Virus record (IMG/VR): IMGVR_UViG_3300045738_001693
Span: 1-42,631 of that record
DNA: 42,631 nucleotides
Origin: a virus
Reading direction: 5' to 3' (one strand)
Shown here: in pieces, positions 1 through 8,041 of the stretch
Numbering within the stretch: the stretch's first letter is position 1
Layout: each line of letters opens with the position of its first letter
Notes under the pieces: generated by a model
Told to the model about the DNA's origin: nothing
The model's input: only the letters and a program-made list of their open reading frames with translations
Databases searched by the model: none
Program-made: the position numbers and the translations under genes

Positions 1-158
1 ATATTTGACCCGTCTTGATAAACTAATACCGTTCCTATTCGTCCCTGCGGAGGGGCAACGTAAATATACATCGCATCTGCTTCTTCGTCATAGGTGATTC
101 TGTTGTCAAAATCATACTCGTTATATTTTCCGTAACCTTCTGGTGTTTCTAGTTTCAT
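1..158 (-). CDS. DUF2283-like small protein, 3' end outside window
   Basis: The frame opens with an ATG at 158 and stays open to the left edge, so only the N-terminal 52 or so residues are visible. The segment ITYDEEADAMYIYV resembles the opening of the DUF2283 family (small proteins with a YDxEADxLYI signature, function unknown). The stop codon of the preceding gene is at 160, only 1 nt upstream, so it is the last visible member of the small-gene operon that starts at 1912. The family call rests on this short motif alone. Confidence 0.6.
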   Translation of the reverse strand, partial: MKLETPEGYGKYNEYDFDNRITYDEEADAMYIYVAPPQGRIGTVLVYQDGSN

Positions 159-159
159 A

Positions 160-444
160 TTAAACTTTTAATTTGCTGTCTAACTTCCTCAAATCTTCTT
201 TGAGTTCTTTGTCCCAAGGCTCATTCAATTTATCCAACTCCAGATATAGTTGATGGAGAAGCTCTTGTGTAAAAGCACCTCCTCCTCCGGGGTCACTGGG
301 CCAATACGCCAAGTAGCCATCATCCATAGGCTCAAAATCACCTAGATACTTTCCGTTCTCCCAATATACCTTATAGGTACAATAGCCTTCGCACTCTGTC
401 TTCTCTAGTTTAATCAAAGTTTTAACCAACGTTCTACTTTCCAC
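160..444 (-). CDS. Hypothetical protein (about 85-94 aa)
   Basis: Unrecognised small acidic protein with aromatic residues and a glycine run (DPGGGG) in the middle, followed by a charged helical C-terminus rich in Leu, Lys, Asp and Glu. The ATG at 444 overlaps the upstream gene by 31 nt. A TTG at 417 would instead form a TTGA stop/start overlap with that gene, like the NTGA junctions used elsewhere in this genome, and is a credible alternative start giving 85 aa. No signal peptide or membrane segment is seen. The position suggests an accessory early gene. Confidence 0.6.
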   Translation of the reverse strand: MESRTLVKTLIKLEKTECEGYCTYKVYWENGKYLGDFEPMDDGYLAYWPSDPGGGGAFTQELLHQLYLELDKLNEPWDKELKEDLRKLDSKLKV

Positions 445-1052
445 GAAATCAATTTACCTTTCCACTCGTGACATCTTCTGAGTTTACGAAATGTCCAACC
501 TACTAGCCTATTCCAATGCTTGAAGCAGTATTTGTATCTCCATTTCTCCTTATATTCTTTACGAGCTTTTGCTTCTTCTTCCCACTTCTTAGTGTTGGCT
601 TTGTTCTGTGTGTTGTCTTCAAGCCTGTATGTTTCCAGTTCCACATCTCCCTGTACTTCTCCATTCTTTACATGGACGCGGTAATCTACCCAAGCATCAT
701 GCGTACTGTCTGTATCATGAACAAGGTCGTAGAACGTAATATAGCCTGTAAAGTCGTCCTTTACCCACTCATGGCTCTTTTCTTCCATGCTCCACATGGG
801 TGACCAAAATGCTCCACTGTCTCTATCCTTCTTTTCTTCTTCGGTTAGTTCTCTATCCTCATACTCTATCTTCTTCTCGTAAAGAATTTTATCTTTGCCA
901 ATCTTATACTCTATAAGGCAGTTAGCCAAATCCTTGGTTTGGAATTGGTGGTCTACCTTAAAGGGTATAAACATAATAGTCCGCTTATCCTCTTTTCGCT
1001 CTGGCAAACGAGGTAAGCCCATTTCGCAACTTATATAATCAAACATTCCCAT
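414..1052 (-). CDS. Conserved phage hypothetical protein of the MGMFD type (212 aa)
   Basis: The N-terminus MGMFDYISCE followed by an FQTKDL motif near residue 38 matches, from memory, a hypothetical family common in tailed phages; its function is unknown. The middle is acidic. The C-terminal 70 residues are strongly basic and Trp/Lys/Arg rich, which could bind nucleic acid. It lies 2 nt after the preceding gene in the small-gene operon. No catalytic motif is visible. Confidence 0.75.
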   Translation of the reverse strand: MGMFDYISCEMGLPRLPERKEDKRTIMFIPFKVDHQFQTKDLANCLIEYKIGKDKILYEKKIEYEDRELTEEEKKDRDSGAFWSPMWSMEEKSHEWVKDDFTGYITFYDLVHDTDSTHDAWVDYRVHVKNGEVQGDVELETYRLEDNTQNKANTKKWEEEAKARKEYKEKWRYKYCFKHWNRLVGWTFRKLRRCHEWKGKLISWKVERWLKL

Positions 1053-1054
1053 AA

Positions 1055-1246
1055 TTAATATCTTTCTATCGCAAATCCAAACCCTAAGAGTTGTAATTCA
1101 AAATGCCATTCACTGTTATAGTTATTATACTCTACAGTCGTAGGGAATCCGCAGCCATAAAAATTACCATGTCGCCAATTGGATGGAGTGTTTCTATTTG
1201 TCCTCCAGGCGAACCAGGGCCATAATAGTTGGAAAGTCGTCTTCAT
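1055..1246 (-). CDS. Hypothetical small protein (63 aa)
   Basis: The longest open frame begins at 1342, but an internal ATG at 1246 forms an exact ATGA overlap with the stop of the upstream gene. I take that as the real start: translational coupling by NTGA overlaps is the rule here and the upstream extension would lie wholly inside another gene. The product starts MKTTFQLLWPWFAW and is rich in Trp, Phe, Asn and Gly. Function unknown; it could be membrane-associated or a small compact protein. Confidence 0.5.
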   Translation of the reverse strand: MKTTFQLLWPWFAWRTNRNTPSNWRHGNFYGCGFPTTVEYNNYNSEWHFELQLLGFGFAIERY

Positions 1247-1536
1247 TCTTTCTCTTCTTCCTTGCTGATTGCGTCTGTGGGCTGATAAATGCTTTTGAGC
1301 ATCGCTGCTTGGTCGTTTCTTCCGCCCAACGCGAGTTGCCACGCAAGTTCTTCATCGAGGTATCCCGCGATGCTCTCGTTGTGAAATCCCCACGCTTGTA
1401 GAGCTTTCACTACTTGTCCCATTGTCTCTCCGATATCTAAGTCGTCGCTAGCGATGCTTATGCTTACCTTCGAATGCATGGTGTCCGCGCTTGCGTTAAG
1501 CGGGGATGGTTCAGTTGGTTCAATTGTTATTTTCAT
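1243..1536 (-). CDS. Hypothetical protein (97 aa)
   Basis: Unrecognised small acidic protein. The central part (roughly residues 35-85) looks helical, with alternating hydrophobic and acidic residues and the segment AWGFHNESIAGYLDEELAW. It ends in a charged KEEEKE tail. It overlaps the upstream gene by 17 nt and the downstream one by ATGA, so it is embedded in the operon starting at 1912. Confidence 0.6.
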   Translation of the reverse strand: MKITIEPTEPSPLNASADTMHSKVSISIASDDLDIGETMGQVVKALQAWGFHNESIAGYLDEELAWQLALGGRNDQAAMLKSIYQPTDAISKEEEKE

Positions 1537-1912
1537 TTTGCTCCTCCGTGTTCGGGGGGTTATCTTGTTCTAAAGCTGGGTCGAGGGGCTTTCGATCGAG
1601 CAAATTACCTACTGCAAATTTAGTCCTATCCACTTCTTTATCCATTTCTCCTACTGGCTCGTTTATACTGAGCAGAATCCACACCGCAAGTTCGAGGGAT
1701 TTTTCTTTATTTAGAACGACTTGGTCATCGTATACATTGCCTTTCGTTAGCGCCATCCAGCACAGCTTCAGTCGCATCCACCAGGATAATTTGATGGGAT
1801 TGATACCTTGACGCCAGTAACTAAAGTACAGTTCTTCCTCATCATCGAACTTGGTAATGAGTATACCTTCGCCCCAGCAGTCACATTGAATGAATTTTTG
1901 TTTATCAGCCAC
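1520..1912 (-). CDS. Hypothetical protein, first gene of the small-gene operon (130 aa)
   Basis: It starts with GTG at 1912. The N-terminus contains CDCWGEGILI followed by an acidic/aromatic stretch, a pattern I have the impression of having seen in other phage hypothetical proteins. A Trp-rich segment follows, and the C-terminus is low-complexity Asn/Glu/Pro. A good sigma70 promoter lies just upstream (1922-1950), and a palindrome spans its -10 box. No function can be assigned. Confidence 0.65.
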   Translation of the reverse strand: MADKQKFIQCDCWGEGILITKFDDEEELYFSYWRQGINPIKLSWWMRLKLCWMALTKGNVYDDQVVLNKEKSLELAVWILLSINEPVGEMDKEVDRTKFAVGNLLDRKPLDPALEQDNPPNTEEQNENNN

Positions 1913-1921
1913 TTAGCACTT

Positions 1922-1950
1922 ATTATATGTGCTCCATCACCGGAATGCAA
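1922..1950 (-). promoter_or_regulatory. Early sigma70 promoter of the small-gene operon, with palindrome
   Basis: TTGCAT (1950-1945), 17-nt spacer, TATAAT (1927-1922), 9 nt to the GTG at 1912. Arms AGCAC (1915-1919) and GTGCT (1929-1933) are symmetric around the -10, which could form a repressor site. Confidence 0.65.
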
Positions 1951-1952
1951 GC

Positions 1953-2978
1953 TTAAATATTCCGGCCGAACACTTCGTTTGATTGTTGTGCTACTCTGAC
2001 AAATGTTGCGCATTTAGGCATATGTCTAATTGCGATAGCACCAATATATGTACAGGCGCTTCTTACTCCGCCTAGAATACCTCTCACAGTATCAGAAACG
2101 GGGCCTTTGTAAGGAACTTTAACACACTTACCTTCTGAGCTTCTATAATTAGCGACACCGCCGGAATATTTGTCCATTGCCGCGGCTGAACTCATTCCAT
2201 AGAATTGTTTTTGACCATCTACTACTTCTCCGGAGCATTCATCATGACCAGCCAGCATGCCGCCCAGCATAACAAAATCAGCGCCCCCACCAAAGGCTTT
2301 GGCCACATCGCCAGGGCAAGTACACCCACCGTCAGCCATAATAAACCCACCAACCCCATGAGCAGCGTCTGCGCATTCAATGACTGCGCTGAGTTGAGGG
2401 TAACCCACACCAGTTTGTATACGAGTAGTGCAAACAGACCCAGGCCCAATCCCCACTTTAACAATATCAGCTCCATTTAAAATTAATTGCTCAGTCATCT
2501 CACCAGTAACAACATTACCAGCTATAATCACTTTATCAGGATATTCTTTCCTGATCTTCTTTACATACTTACTAAATCTCTCGGAATAGCCATTTGCAAC
2601 ATCAATGCAAATAAATGTAATAAGCGGGTGCCTCTCGAACATAACATCCATCACATCTTTATCACGATCCTTTAACCCGATTGTAACCGCACAGTGAGCA
2701 GATGGTACAGCTGATAATGTCGTATCTGTATCTTCTATAGTAATGTACTTATGAAGACATGTTAGCATCCCGAACTCAGTTAATGTCTTAGCCATTTCAA
2801 CAGTACCAACGTGATCCATATTGGACGCAACGATGGGTACACCGGTCCAGGTTTGATCGCAATTTCTAAATACAAATCTACGTTCAAGGTCTACTTCTTT
2901 TCTTGAACCGAGCGTAGATCGCTTTGGCCTTAGAAGCACATCCTTGTAATCTAATTTAATGTCCTGCTCAATTCTCAC
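1953..2978 (-). CDS. guaC: GMP reductase
   Basis: A 341-aa IMPDH/GMP-reductase family protein that would convert GMP to IMP and ammonia with NADPH. Visible motifs are the N-terminal [12 protein letters not shown], the GNVVTGE strand (153-160), the catalytic loop [20 protein letters not shown] with Cys183 (E. coli Cys186), IMADGGC (213-219) and the YRSSEGK flap with Glu282. GVGYPQ after the loop and the absence of CBS domains favour GMP reductase over IMPDH, and the length matches E. coli GuaC (347 aa). It starts with GTG in a GTGA overlap with queF, so the two are co-translated. It may recycle host guanine nucleotides toward adenine in an AT-rich genome, or adjust the GTP pool feeding 7-deazaguanine synthesis; both roles are inferred. 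Confidence 0.93.
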   Translation of the reverse strand: MRIEQDIKLDYKDVLLRPKRSTLGSRKEVDLERRFVFRNCDQTWTGVPIVASNMDHVGTVEMAKTLTEFGMLTCLHKYITIEDTDTTLSAVPSAHCAVTIGLKDRDKDVMDVMFERHPLITFICIDVANGYSERFSKYVKKIRKEYPDKVIIAGNVVTGEMTEQLILNGADIVKVGIGPGSVCTTRIQTGVGYPQLSAVIECADAAHGVGGFIMADGGCTCPGDVAKAFGGGADFVMLGGMLAGHDECSGEVVDGQKQFYGMSSAAAMDKYSGGVANYRSSEGKCVKVPYKGPVSDTVRGILGGVRSACTYIGAIAIRHMPKCATFVRVAQQSNEVFGRNI

Positions 2979-4294
2979 TGCCTAATAAGCTTGAGATGGT
3001 AGTTAGGATTAGTTAAGTTATCCGGTTGGAAGTTGATACCGAGAAGTGACTCATCTGATACCCGAATAGGATTAATATCGATACCACCTCTTCTTGAATA
3101 GAAGCATGCAACGCCCAATTGTGCTGGGTGATATGTATCTAACAATCGTTTATATATTGTTTCACAAACCTCTTCATGAAAGTGATTCTCGTCTCTAAAC
3201 GATATAATATATTCCAATAAAGACATAGGCTCGCATACTTTGTTACCAGCCATAAAAATAAAAACATCACCCCAATCTGGTTGATTGGTAACTTTACAAT
3301 TAGATTTTAACAATGAACTATGATAGTGAAAAGGTTCGGCAGCTCCTGGTATGTCGCTTTTAATTTTTAGTAATGACGGAGTTTCAGTATAATGTTTAAA
3401 TTGTTTTTCATTAGCATTCTGTAACAACTCTAGAGTTTCATATTTAACATTGCTTGGTGTATTCTTTGGAGTCTTAAAAATATCATGAGGGTTATTAATT
3501 TCACTATGGATTTTATATGAATCATCCGCGGATTGTAAGAACACTTTTACTTGAGTATTTAAAAGTTGACTCAGATCCATTTGTATAGTGCTCTCTACGA
3601 TTTTTAGCGCGGTAGCTCTTGAAGCTCCAAATTTAGACATATTAAAAGAGTTTAGATATAGTTTTAAGCTTTTTGATTCAACTATATGCGAACTGTCACA
3701 GGGATATAATATCTTAGCAACACCAGTTACTGGCATGCCATTTATTGTTAGGCAAGAGACTTCATATGCGTTCCAAAGATCATAGCCTTTAAATGGTAGT
3801 TCACCCGGTTGAATATCTAGATGGTCTCTATTATTTTGTCTTAACTCTTTAACTAACACTGATGTATCATATTTTTTAGGGTACACCACAGTCTTACCTA
3901 GATGAGTTTCTACATCAGTCCTAGGTAGCGGTTTAAATTTAAGATGCATTTCTTTTTCGCGGTGTCGCTTTTCATTCTCAACATATTTTTTTTGTTGAGC
4001 TATCACTTCATCAGCTTGCTGGTGATACCCGCCCCAAAAGCCGGTCGATTGCCAATCAAAATTTTCGCCATCTTCTGGATATTCAATTGGCTTCGGGTCG
4101 AAATATTCTACGTCGGCTTCTGTAGCATTCATAGCTGCTCCCAGTTCAACCTTATCAGCTTCTAGCATTAATTTTGCCTCTTCACTTTGAGTTGGTTTTA
4201 CCGGTGCTTGGTGCTCAGTAACCATCTCAGCAATTGGATCCACAATTTTTTTCGCTGCTATTTTCGCAGGTTTATTTTTCTTCTTTCTCGCCAT
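2975..4294 (-). CDS. queF: QueF, NADPH-dependent preQ0 reductase (long form, extended N-terminus)
   Basis: Reduces 7-cyano-7-deazaguanine (preQ0) to 7-aminomethyl-7-deazaguanine (preQ1). Counting from the MCMARK methionine at 4300, it shows the two-module E. coli-type layout: [13 protein letters not shown] (168-180), the NADPH-site signature [13 protein letters not shown] (208-220), catalytic Cys335 in [14 protein letters not shown] with Asp342, FHEE (374-377) and RRGGIDINP (403-411). About 130 residues precede the QueF domain; this extension is Lys/Glu/Ala rich and not part of normal QueF (about 280 aa). I place the start at the second ATG (4294, MARKKK) because a TATAAT ends 6 nt before it. 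Paired with DpdA and QueC elsewhere in the window, a DNA-modification role is more likely than tRNA queuosine synthesis. Confidence 0.95.
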   Translation of the reverse strand: MARKKKNKPAKIAAKKIVDPIAEMVTEHQAPVKPTQSEEAKLMLEADKVELGAAMNATEADVEYFDPKPIEYPEDGENFDWQSTGFWGGYHQQADEVIAQQKKYVENEKRHREKEMHLKFKPLPRTDVETHLGKTVVYPKKYDTSVLVKELRQNNRDHLDIQPGELPFKGYDLWNAYEVSCLTINGMPVTGVAKILYPCDSSHIVESKSLKLYLNSFNMSKFGASRATALKIVESTIQMDLSQLLNTQVKVFLQSADDSYKIHSEINNPHDIFKTPKNTPSNVKYETLELLQNANEKQFKHYTETPSLLKIKSDIPGAAEPFHYHSSLLKSNCKVTNQPDWGDVFIFMAGNKVCEPMSLLEYIISFRDENHFHEEVCETIYKRLLDTYHPAQLGVACFYSRRGGIDINPIRVSDESLLGINFQPDNLTNPNYHLKLIRQ

Positions 4295-4300
4295 ACACAT

Positions 4301-4328
4301 ATTATAGATATTGTTGTTGAGATTTCAA
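4301..4328 (-). promoter_or_regulatory. Early sigma70 promoter of queF-guaC
   Basis: On the minus strand TTGAAA (4328-4323), a 16-nt spacer and TATAAT (4306-4301), ending 6 nt before the ATG at 4294. The predicted transcript starts on or next to the start codon. The run TTGAAATCTCAA is shared with the nrdA promoter at 20244. Confidence 0.8.
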
Positions 4329-4330
4329 GC

Positions 4331-4338
4331 GATAAATA
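4331..4338 (+). promoter_or_regulatory. T4-like late promoter box
   Basis: GATAAATA, one mismatch from the T4 late consensus TATAAATA, ends 7 nt before the ATG at 4346. It stands back to back with the early promoter of queF. Confidence 0.7.
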
Positions 4339-4345
4339 CATTTAA

Positions 4346-5356
4346 ATGGGGAGAGATCCAAATAAAATATGTATTGTTGTCACGGGAGCCACTCGGCCGG
4401 ATTCCCTAAAATGTAATCTAGAGATTTTAAAGTATTCACTCAATGAGTTTGACTACCATGTTATTGTTAGTTACTCTGGGGACAATCAATGGGAACCATA
4501 TTTAGAGGATGATACTATATACCACGGGAACCTCGGGATACAATTAGGATGCTCTAGGCATTTGAATACTGCAATATCATCTGGTAGATTAACTGATTGT
4601 AGATACCTTCTATATATTAATTCGGATGTGATGGTGTTGCATGAAAGTTTTATTGTTAATGCAATTAATCGAATGAAAGAAAACAATAAATTTATTGCGG
4701 GTAATTCATCCGGGTATCCTAATGGTGCTCCTTACAATATACATGGTATCTGCACTCAATGGGTATTTTTTGATTTAGATTGGGATTATGGGCTAGATAA
4801 GATTTTCCCATTACCAGAAACGAGTACAGATGTTAATTGGTGGCACAGCCTCGAGCAGACATTTGGATTTGCATATTGTAGGGTGTTAGCGGATGAACGT
4901 AGCGAGCCATATCAGCCTTATGGCTATCCAGATAAGATGTGGCCTGGGGTCCATGATAGTTACACAAGCTATCTTATCTTTATTGATGAGTTAGAGCCTG
5001 GTCCAAATGCCACGTTCGGATGCCCTAAATATGATCGAAGATATCAAGGTGTGGAGGGGGGTATATGTTATAGCCATCATCCAGATGTATTGCGAGATTG
5101 TTTAAAGTTATTTGGCCTTCCACATTCACCCTATCAGAAAAATATAACTAAACTAGTAGAAGCACCTGATTCAGAATTTTATCCATGGATACCTCCGTAT
5201 GAACGTCGGGCAGATGCGTGGTTTGATAAAGGTGCTCTTTTTCATTATAATGTTTGTAATGAAAAATATAAGGATCCGAACTACATGAAAAATAGTTTAA
5301 AAAAATGGGAAATATTAAAAGATATAGTGCGTGTAAAATTTAATCTACAATACTAG
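4346..5356 (+). CDS. GT-A-like glycosyltransferase, late gene (336 aa)
   Basis: N-terminal layout of a nucleotide-sugar glycosyltransferase: a beta strand ICIVVTGATRP, LGCSRHLNTAI near 68-77, and YLLYINSDVMVL, where Asn-Ser-Asp (92-94) occupies the usual DxD metal-binding position. The rest is rich in Trp, Tyr, Pro and His and matches nothing I recognise. A late promoter just upstream puts it with virion-stage genes, so it may glycosylate virion proteins or act on cell-surface glycans. It converges on the next minus-strand gene with a 17-nt overlap. The fold assignment is moderately secure; acceptor and donor are unknown. Confidence 0.7.
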   Translation: MGRDPNKICIVVTGATRPDSLKCNLEILKYSLNEFDYHVIVSYSGDNQWEPYLEDDTIYHGNLGIQLGCSRHLNTAISSGRLTDCRYLLYINSDVMVLHESFIVNAINRMKENNKFIAGNSSGYPNGAPYNIHGICTQWVFFDLDWDYGLDKIFPLPETSTDVNWWHSLEQTFGFAYCRVLADERSEPYQPYGYPDKMWPGVHDSYTSYLIFIDELEPGPNATFGCPKYDRRYQGVEGGICYSHHPDVLRDCLKLFGLPHSPYQKNITKLVEAPDSEFYPWIPPYERRADAWFDKGALFHYNVCNEKYKDPNYMKNSLKKWEILKDIVRVKFNLQY

Positions 5357-6653
5357 GCTCCATAGATTCATCATATTCAATTAACCGCTTTGCTTCACCG
5401 TGGCAATTTCTCCGGTGTCGTATTTTCCAAGACACAATTAAATCCTCCCCCTCCAAATCAACCAAACTATATCCTAATTTATAAATGCTATTTGTAAATG
5501 GTATTTCACTTCTATGTTCATGCTTTGGGCAAGCATTAGAGCGCCCTCTAACGTTTTCAGTATCAAATAAGTAAGGTAAAATATCACGCTTCATCTCCTC
5601 GCAATAATTACCTTCTCGGATTTTTCTTAAAATGGATCTAGTTGTTATTCCAACTGCACCGTGAGCGTGGCTATTATCAGGATCATTTCCGTGCGTATCA
5701 TTGATCCCTACAGCAGCAACAAATCCCACATTAGTATGCAGATTTCTTATTTGTTGTATAGCAGTTGCCATAACACCATCCTTTAGAACAATCTGATCGT
5801 CTTCACATAAGAACCAAAAATCATAATCATTTTCAAATTTATAAAATCCAAAATCATATGCTCCAAAAGACAACCCTATGTTTTCTCTAAAAGTAGTTTT
5901 TATTTTTCCATTAGGGGTAGGTTTACCATTTAAAAATCTTATAAAATCTTCACACTTACTATAAAAAATAGGATCTTCAATTTCAAATGTGTTTAAATTT
6001 AAGCATTTAACTTCATCTGGGCGCAATACATTATTAACAATAATTGTATCCATGGGGACTCCATAATTTAAAATGCTTTCTTTTCCCCACAAGAAGTGGA
6101 GCATTCGGTATGTAGCGCTACAATTACAATCATGCCGAGGCCAAGCTCTTCTAAACCCAAAAAAGGTGGGAATAACTTTACAGGATGTTCCAGTTGTGTG
6201 GCTTAATTGCTTGCGCATTATAATGCTATCCTTACCATTAACAGGCTCTCTTTTTATTTCTTCAAATCCTAATTTTATATATAACTTTTGTGCAGGTGTG
6301 TTTGTTTCTAAAACAGCGAGGTCTACATATCGATAACATTTATCTTCTAAAATTTCAAACAATTTATTATACCCTTGTATTGCATAGCCGTTTCGCCGGT
6401 GGTCGGGATGTATATCTGCCCCGACATATAACGAACCAGCTAGTAAATCAACATCACTAGTTCTTATATAACCCACAGGAGTTTCGTCGTTGGTGATAAT
6501 AAACCATGCAGGAGAGTCTTGTTTAAACCATTTCAGAAATTGCTCTCGATCAAATATAGTATCATTATGTAGAAATGATCTGGTCTGGTCGTTATTTCTA
6601 ACGCTGAGAACAAACTCCGCGTCTTCTAGCGTCATGGGTCTCAGCGCTACCAT
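5340..6653 (-). CDS. Fusion: N-terminal GNAT acetyltransferase, C-terminal glycosyltransferase-like domain
   Basis: Residues 1-150 form a complete GNAT N-acetyltransferase of the RimJ/PseH type: LRPMTLEDAEFVLSVRN at the start, the acetyl-CoA loop HPDHRRNGYA (82-91), and NTPAQKLYIKLGFEE near the end. Residues about 155-437 are a separate domain with WFLCEDDQIVL (EDD 284-286), which resembles the metal site of a GT-A glycosyltransferase. The fusion suggests acetylation of an amino sugar coupled to its transfer, which would fit the PLP sugar aminotransferases encoded elsewhere in the window. It overlaps the FkbM gene by 7 nt and is co-transcribed with it. Domain calls are firm for GNAT and tentative for the second domain. 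Confidence 0.75.
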   Translation of the reverse strand: MVALRPMTLEDAEFVLSVRNNDQTRSFLHNDTIFDREQFLKWFKQDSPAWFIITNDETPVGYIRTSDVDLLAGSLYVGADIHPDHRRNGYAIQGYNKLFEILEDKCYRYVDLAVLETNTPAQKLYIKLGFEEIKREPVNGKDSIIMRKQLSHTTGTSCKVIPTFFGFRRAWPRHDCNCSATYRMLHFLWGKESILNYGVPMDTIIVNNVLRPDEVKCLNLNTFEIEDPIFYSKCEDFIRFLNGKPTPNGKIKTTFRENIGLSFGAYDFGFYKFENDYDFWFLCEDDQIVLKDGVMATAIQQIRNLHTNVGFVAAVGINDTHGNDPDNSHAHGAVGITTRSILRKIREGNYCEEMKRDILPYLFDTENVRGRSNACPKHEHRSEIPFTNSIYKLGYSLVDLEGEDLIVSWKIRHRRNCHGEAKRLIEYDESMEPSIVD

Positions 6654-7276
6654 TTTGCATTATATCTAAAAATGTGGCTGTTATCAGCCAGAGATTGTAT
6701 AAATGTGTAATCGCTCTCTTCGAGAATATTTTTAATATGATCCCAGTCTTGTTCGTCATGGTCATTGAATTCGATAGCTAAAAATTTGAAATTATATTTG
6801 TGGAAATCGATACCCATAATAGCTTGAAGAACACAATTTTCAATATCTATCACACCATAGTCAATTAAATGCGGGGCATCGTTTTCACGTAATATAGAAG
6901 TTATAGTCTTTGTTTTAACGTCAATGGTATTTTCATTTCTATTATTATCAACAATTCTAGAGTGACCCATCATCCCACCGGATGGTTGGTTAAGAAATTT
7001 GACAGTTTTCTCTCTGTCAGATATACATGCATTAACACATATATTATTAGGTCTATTTTGTTTTAATTGATCATATAAGTGAGTATTTGCTTCTACTAAA
7101 ATACCTGTCCAATTAAAATCTCTTTCTAATATAGCGGTATTTGATAGTATAAATCCATCAGTAGCTCCACACTCAAAATAAAACCCCTCTTTCGGTGAGG
7201 ACATTTTATTCAAAAAATTCATTTCGACATTGCCGCGCTTACACTTATCGATATTAGGTATTCTAAAATATGACAT
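6647..7276 (-). CDS. FkbM-family SAM-dependent methyltransferase
   Basis: Shows the FkbM pattern: GFYFECGATDG (SAM-binding motif I, residues 31-41), a conserved Asn-Thr shortly after, ILVEAN (59-64, acidic residue binding the ribose), and IDIENCVLQAI in place of the common IDxEGxE element. Such enzymes usually O-methylate sugars or small molecules. The open frame extends to an ATG at 7318, but that start would lie inside the divergent late gene, so I use the ATG at 7276. A TATAAT-like box at 7292-7287 has only a poor -35, so its promoter is uncertain. It is transcribed together with the GNAT fusion. Confidence 0.8.
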   Translation of the reverse strand: MSYFRIPNIDKCKRGNVEMNFLNKMSSPKEGFYFECGATDGFILSNTAILERDFNWTGILVEANTHLYDQLKQNRPNNICVNACISDREKTVKFLNQPSGGMMGHSRIVDNNRNENTIDVKTKTITSILRENDAPHLIDYGVIDIENCVLQAIMGIDFHKYNFKFLAIEFNDHDEQDWDHIKNILEESDYTFIQSLADNSHIFRYNAKW

Positions 7277-7299
7277 ATTATCTACAATTATATTGATTC

Positions 7300-7307
7300 T
7301 ATAAATA
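7300..7307 (+). promoter_or_regulatory. T4 consensus late promoter box
   Basis: A perfect TATAAATA ends 5 nt before the ATG at 7313. With T4 spacing the transcript would begin at about the start codon itself. Confidence 0.8.
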
Positions 7308-7312
7308 TTAAT

Positions 7313-8041
7313 ATGCACGGTACCCCAAAGAATGTTGTATTGACGTTTGATGATGGATTGCAGTCACACTATGATGTTGTAAAACCATTACTAGAAGAGC
7401 ACGGATTTCGTGGGACGTTCTTTATAACCCCTGTACGTATGCCGCGATCCGATAATCTGGAATTAGAAGAGCTACCGATACCAATATCTAAGTTAAAGGA
7501 AATGCACGATGGAGGTCATGAAATTGGTAATCATACAATGAACCATTGGAGAATGGCGACGCTGCGGGAGTCTTTATCCAAATCAGTAGAGGATATTCAT
7601 GAAGGTATCCAGCGATTAAATGACCATATTGTGAGTGGCGGAATGCCTAGACCGACATCTTTTTGTTATCCGGGATATCATTGCAACCGTACTTTGGCAG
7701 AAATAGTTGAGCGTCATGGATTTAAGTTCGCTCGAACTGGTTATATTTACGACGAAATTTCGGGCCCTATCCGATATCCTGAGTATTATTATCCTGGCAA
7801 GCATAGCCCCGTATGGGAAGATCATGAACGCTTGATGCTTCGGAGTACGGGTATTGTTAGTGATCAGTATACATGCAGGCATTTTGTTCATGATGTAGAT
7901 CGTCAGCCTCTAGACACATATAGCATCTTTACTTTTCATGGTGTGAGGGTTGACTCTCAGATAGAAGATTTTAGAGAAATACTAAACTTCTTATATAGAA
8001 ATAAGCATAATGTTATGCTTCTAAGGGATGTACCTATTTAG
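7313..8041 (+). CDS. Polysaccharide deacetylase (CE4/NodB family), late gene
   Basis: Carries the CE4 motifs: TFDDG (11-15, catalytic base and metal Asp), the metal-binding H-x3-H in GNHTMNH (His74, His78) and a CYPGY motif (118-122) in place of RxPY. The C-terminal FTFHGV resembles the last His-containing motif. These enzymes remove N-acetyl groups from chitin, peptidoglycan or similar polymers using a divalent metal. There is no signal peptide, so it acts in the cytoplasm or is packaged in the virion. The late promoter suggests a role in virion assembly, cell-wall remodelling at lysis, or depolymerisation at entry. Its 3' end overlaps the opposing methyltransferase gene by 8 nt. Confidence 0.85.
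   Translation: MHGTPKNVVLTFDDGLQSHYDVVKPLLEEHGFRGTFFITPVRMPRSDNLELEELPIPISKLKEMHDGGHEIGNHTMNHWRMATLRESLSKSVEDIHEGIQRLNDHIVSGGMPRPTSFCYPGYHCNRTLAEIVERHGFKFARTGYIYDEISGPIRYPEYYYPGKHSPVWEDHERLMLRSTGIVSDQYTCRHFVHDVDRQPLDTYSIFTFHGVRVDSQIEDFREILNFLYRNKHNVMLLRDVPI

Noticed and set aside
516-803. Plus-strand ORF of 95 aa opposite the MGMFD gene
   Set aside because: Antisense shadow of a coding gene, hydrophobic by codon complementarity, with no promoter or coupled neighbours.
2205-2480. ORFs on both strands inside guaC
   Set aside because: They lie wholly within a gene with intact catalytic motifs and show no recognisable family.
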